A DNA stretch of 64,000 nucleotides from Apophysomyces variabilis (lineage: Eukaryota; Mucoromycota; Mucoromycetes; Mucorales; Mucoraceae), in assembly GCA_002749535.1 (NCBI GenBank), contig MZZL01000399.1, forward strand, positions 248,001 to 312,000, in the 5' to 3' direction. Numbering within the stretch: the first letter of the stretch is position 1; every line of letters begins with the position of its first letter. The notes below the pieces were generated by a model. It was given only the letters and a program-made list of their open reading frames with translations. It was not told the origin of the DNA and searched no databases. Shown piece by piece: positions 60,383 through 64,000 of this stretch. The position numbers and the translations under genes were made by a program.

Positions 60383-63360
60383 ATGCCGCCTACAGTGACC
60401 AAGAAACGAAAGGCGCAGGAATCAACACAGAAACCTAGTCCCTCCAAAAAGAAAGGTAATGCCTACTGGACAGGAAAGAATACATAAGCTCAGCCAACGC
60501 ATGTCTGGTAGCAAAACGAAATCCAAGGAAAAATAACTCGAGAAATATCGCGTCCAACGCATCTTACAATAGTCTCGGTAATATAATCATTTCAATCGCA
60601 CACGTACCATTCGTTGACACAGAAACCCAACACAAAAACAGCCAAAGATGCACCTAGAGTATCCGGTGCCATCGATGGAGAAAAGTTCATGGCGGCACGC
60701 ATTTCCGAGATTAAAACCTTACACGCAGCCATCAAAACCACGAGGTATAAGTCTAACAAAGTTGCCCTAAAACACACGACTAAGACCGGTCCTAGTCGCA
60801 ACTTGGATGTAGAACCGTTTCCGAGTCTGCTACGTGGTTTACGTCGACGCGCAGCGAGCCACAACCTTTATCGTCCTGCTGCTCGGTTCAGAGAAATGGC
60901 ATCGCAAAAAGTAAGATATATGGTGGCTATAAACGAAACTTATTCTTTTCCGAAAAGTCCGTACGGCTACATGGAAAACAAAAATCGACTCGTTCTTGGT
61001 GCCAACTAAAGTCAAAGGCGGTGATAAAGGAGTTATTCACGAGGCAGCGTAAGTTTTTAATAGCGTATGGTGACAGCGTATGCTTAACGAGTGATATTAG
61101 ACAATAAAAAGTGGTTGGAAACACATTTATGGCATGTGAAACGAATGAAAATGAAGAATATTTGGGGATATCGACTTGTATGTATCTCATCTGATGCTAT
61201 ACTACAAGCTGACAGACAGATTATTAGGCAGCTACTTCCATGCTGAAATCAGCTAGATCCATCTATCGCTCGTTCACCCGTCAATGTGTTGTCCACGATG
61301 CATCATATATTGGCTGCATGCAACTAGAGGGGTATTATGAAGACATCGTCCGTCTCTTGAACACCATGAGCGATCCGCATCTTCCTTCCGTAGGCAGTGC
61401 TCGGTAAAGCACGAAACATAGCAAACGTTTCCACTAAACCTTTTTTTCCACATTAGCTATAACCGTGGAGACCGTGTTGGCTACACGCGTTTGTACGAAT
61501 ATCTTAGTTATCCTGTCAAGTCTATATGTCCCGCCAGTTATGTTTGGAATCCAAAGAAAATTGGCAACGGCCGCCGCATGCTTTGGATATGGGTCCACCC
61601 ATCTGCCTACAGTGAGACCATGTTTTTTATTAAGCATGCAATTGAATGCAACCGTCCATCTTTGACTGCAGGTGAGATTAAAGAAGCGGATTCCTTTTGG
61701 TTTATAACCGAGAAAACAATTTCCCAGATATTCAGATCAGTGATTTGCGAGATGACATTGTTCGTTTTGAGGTTACTGGGCCGCAATCGACAGCTGTTTT
61801 GCAATCTATCCTTGATCCCGTTGAAGAGGCAGATAATGAGCAGAAGCGGTTTTCTCGAAGCCATCAGCTATGGAGAGATTTACAGCACTTGACTTCGACC
61901 CAGGCTCTACCGCCGGGTGTTGTGATTGGAATGACAGTACAAGATCCACGACTAAAGTAGGTCTTAGAATCCGAGTATTCCATATCATTTCGGCTGATGC
62001 AATATTTTACAGATTTCCACAAAAAATTATGCACGCTGGCGATGCGATGGACTCTGCTACCGACACCCGTATTAAGGAAATGATAGTATCTTGGCCGAAA
62101 GACGTTTCCTATGCCGCTATTTGGGAAGCAACTTGTAGAGCAGATGCATATAAGACAAAGATATCAGAGCAGGCGTTGCGTAAACGCCGAGAAGAGGTAT
62201 AGTAAGCAAGTAGCGCGATAATAATCAGAGCTAAAACGCGATATCAGAACCTGCTGCCAGGCTCTAAACTAGCATTTACTTCAGAGGATAATTGTGTTCC
62301 GATTCTTCTGATACGTCGAGGAAACGCGAGCTACGACCGAGACTCTATATCCCAGCCAGTTTTGTCAAGCAGCGCCTCTGTCGAAGGATGGACTGTCATT
62401 GCTCCTCGTGGGTGGGGATTACCGTTTTGGAGATCGCTTGTTTTTACCGGTGCGAGAGTCGGTGGAATTGAAGATTATCGCGATATTCACTTGCAAAGCG
62501 GATTGGACTGTTTCCCCTACGACATTCCTGGTACCCGTGCGTTCGAGGATTATAAATTAAAGAGAAAAAGCGAAGCAGAAAAGGCGTGGTTACGGAAACC
62601 GTCAGCGAAACGATTGAATTATTCAAAATTAGGAATAGAGTATCCCTTCGAAGCAGCATTCGACACGCTGATGCAACTGGAAACCAATTCAACAGCAAAG
62701 GAACTATGGAAAGCGCGACCAAACTACAGTTTGCTGCAGGGAAACGTCCTTGTATCTTTATTCATGACGAGCCATACAAAAGAAGAAGCGGAGAGACTAT
62801 TGCAGTCCAAAATAGAAACAGCTCTTTCTGCACGAGGCATTCAATCTTCTTCCTTACTGCGCTTGGATTACACGCTAGTAAAAGTCCACGTCAGATACAT
62901 TGATTGCGGAACACCTAGGACAAATGCGATCATTTATTTATTGGAAAAGCAAGAAGATTATGAATTAGCATGCCGTTTCCTACGTCGTCGTGTGCCAGGC
63001 ATAAAAATTGAGGAGCAGATCGCAAAGTCAAAGGTAGAGGCGTCTTTTTCTGTTTTAAAATGTTTCCTTCTAATGTTGTTGCAGCTCTTTGAGGTTCCAC
63101 CTCTTTCACATCGCATTGGTTGCATTACCAACGGCGAATTCTCTTTCTCAATTGGTCGTGGATTTGGTATAGGCTGTTGCAATGCAGCGGGTGTGAAGAA
63201 ACTGCAGGAAATAGACGAAAGGTAAAGTAACGATATGTGGTAGCTTTTCGTTATTGAATGATTCAATTGTAGTTATCAGCGACGCGCAAAAATGTTAGTA
63301 CTAGTTAGAAACACTACTGATCACGGCTGCAGGCCAGCGCAACTAACGGTAATGCAATGA
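60383..63360 (+). CDS. POP1: RNase P/MRP protein subunit POP1
   Basis: Largest protein subunit of nuclear RNase P and RNase MRP, binding the RNA cores that process pre-tRNA and pre-rRNA. About ten exons. The start at 60383 gives the basic MPPTVTKKRKAQESTQKPSP. The Pop1 N-terminal domain has FMAARISEIKTLHAAIKTT, PFPSLLRGLRRRAASHNLYR and WLETHLWHVKRMKMKNIWGY, then CVVHDASYIGCMQLEGYYED and RVGYTRLYEYLSYPVKSICP. The POPLD domain reads EGWTVIAPRGWGLPFWRSLV, FTGARVGGIEDYRDIHLQSG and LDCFPYDIPGTRAFEDY. The C-terminal part has FEVPPLSHRIGCITNGEFSF and a last exon YQRRAKMLVLVRNTTDHGCR to the TGA at 63358-63360. It converges with the p24 gene, 89 bp away. Confidence 0.95.
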
Positions 63361-63449
63361 GTTAATCCATCCTCCGCATCCATATGTTCCCGTCAAAAAA
63401 ACAATAAAGATAAATAAATTGAAATAAGCTATTTCCTTTAATCATGCTT

Positions 63450-64000
63450 TTACACAAGCTTTTTAGCAACAAAGAAGCTCTTGAAATGGCGCATTTGCCA
63501 GAAGCAAACAACGCCAAGGACGACAATCTGGACAATAGTCCACCACACGACACGGGAATTAGTCAACTCGGACTGGTCACGAAGCTCTGCCTCGCGTTCC
63601 TATTAAATCCATCAGTAACTATTTCAGAAAAAAAAAATCCAGTCTACATACACGTTGTGCAGTCTGGTCTCTTCGGATATCTTGGACACGTTCGTTCAAT
63701 TCATGAATTCTCAATGCCACATCTATTAGCAAAGTTACAATGACTTATACTGGCAAAAAAAAGCCATGTAATCCTGTTTTTTACCTTTCAACGTTTCGGT
63801 ATGGTCATGGTGATCGCTCTGAGGATCATCAAAGTCCATATCGAAGGTCACTCTCTATTTTTTTTGATACCCATAGAATGGTTGCATAATAAGTTACAAG
63901 GATTCCCCTGGATAAAGGTGCTTTTCTTTTTCTTTGTACGTTACCGTTTTGGTCGAATCGAACCAGGAGCTGGTTGCGGTAGACAGACAGATGGAATGGT
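63450..64000 (-). CDS. p24 family (EMP24/GP25L) cargo receptor, 5' partial
   Basis: Type I membrane protein of COPI/COPII vesicles that selects cargo such as GPI-anchored proteins. The minus-strand gene enters at the right edge; its N-terminal exons are outside the window. Visible exons read [18 protein letters not shown] (GOLD domain), [40 protein letters not shown] (coiled coil), and a last exon [20 protein letters not shown] with [20 protein letters not shown] and [12 protein letters not shown]. The C-terminal FF plus KKLV dilysine is the classic p24 sorting tail. The coiled coil joins across the intron as AQR|EREAEL. Which p24 subfamily (ERV25, EMP24 or ERP-type) cannot be settled from this part. 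Confidence 0.9.

Overview
The window is nuclear DNA of a filamentous or early-diverging fungus, most likely Mucoromycota. The reasons are many 50-90 bp GT-AG introns, AT-rich intergenic DNA with homopolymer and CT tracts, Zn2Cys6 and Nrg1-type regulators, the autophagy factor VMP1 (absent from budding yeast), and a Tc1/mariner-type transposase relic of a kind common in this phylum. No rRNA, tRNA or CRISPR array was seen. The phylum is inferred from protein content and was not tested by search.

Layout. 1-4.2 kb: NUP155/NUP170 nucleoporin (+, 5' end outside the window). 7.1-8.4 kb: CHY/RING ubiquitin ligase of the RCHY1/PIRH2 family (+), flanked by a cluster of TTCGCGCGAA-like palindromes. 10.1-13.9 kb: alanyl-tRNA synthetase (-), probably dual-targeted. 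14.4-14.9 kb: small CYSTM protein (+). 15.0-17.8 kb: acetoacetyl-CoA synthetase (-). 19.3-20.8 kb: copy A of a duplicated element, carrying a dead DDE transposase. 21.2-23.7 kb: alpha/beta hydrolase (+) and a mitochondrial PPR-like protein (-), convergent. 24.8-26.7 kb: mpaB-like oxygenase pseudogene (+) containing 606 uninterrupted A residues. 27.5-30.6 kb: Zn2Cys6 transcription factor (-). 31.0-32.7 kb: Sds23-like CBS protein (-). 33.9-35.1 kb: Nrg1-like C2H2 factor (+).

35.1-46.9 kb is a gene-poor, relic-rich stretch. It holds one intact bZIP gene (40.0-41.1 kb, -), its decayed tandem paralogue (37.7-38.9 kb), a broken small secreted-protein gene (42.3-42.9 kb), copy B of the duplicated element (44.3-45.5 kb) and fragments of it at 41.7 and 46.3 kb.

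46.9-64 kb is dense with housekeeping genes: PSP1-domain protein (-), Snl1-like BAG protein (-), Mediator subunit MED7 (-), VMP1 (+), an RTC4-domain protein (+), F1Fo-ATP synthase subunit f (-), POP1 of RNase P/MRP (+) and a 3'-terminal part of a p24 cargo receptor (-).

The genes do not form one pathway; this is an ordinary fungal chromosome arm interrupted by relics. The most notable points are the duplicated spliced element with shared intron signals but no recognised product, two paralogous bZIP genes of which one is dead, a pseudogene with three in-frame stops and a giant A tract, and the palindrome cluster around the CHY/RING gene.
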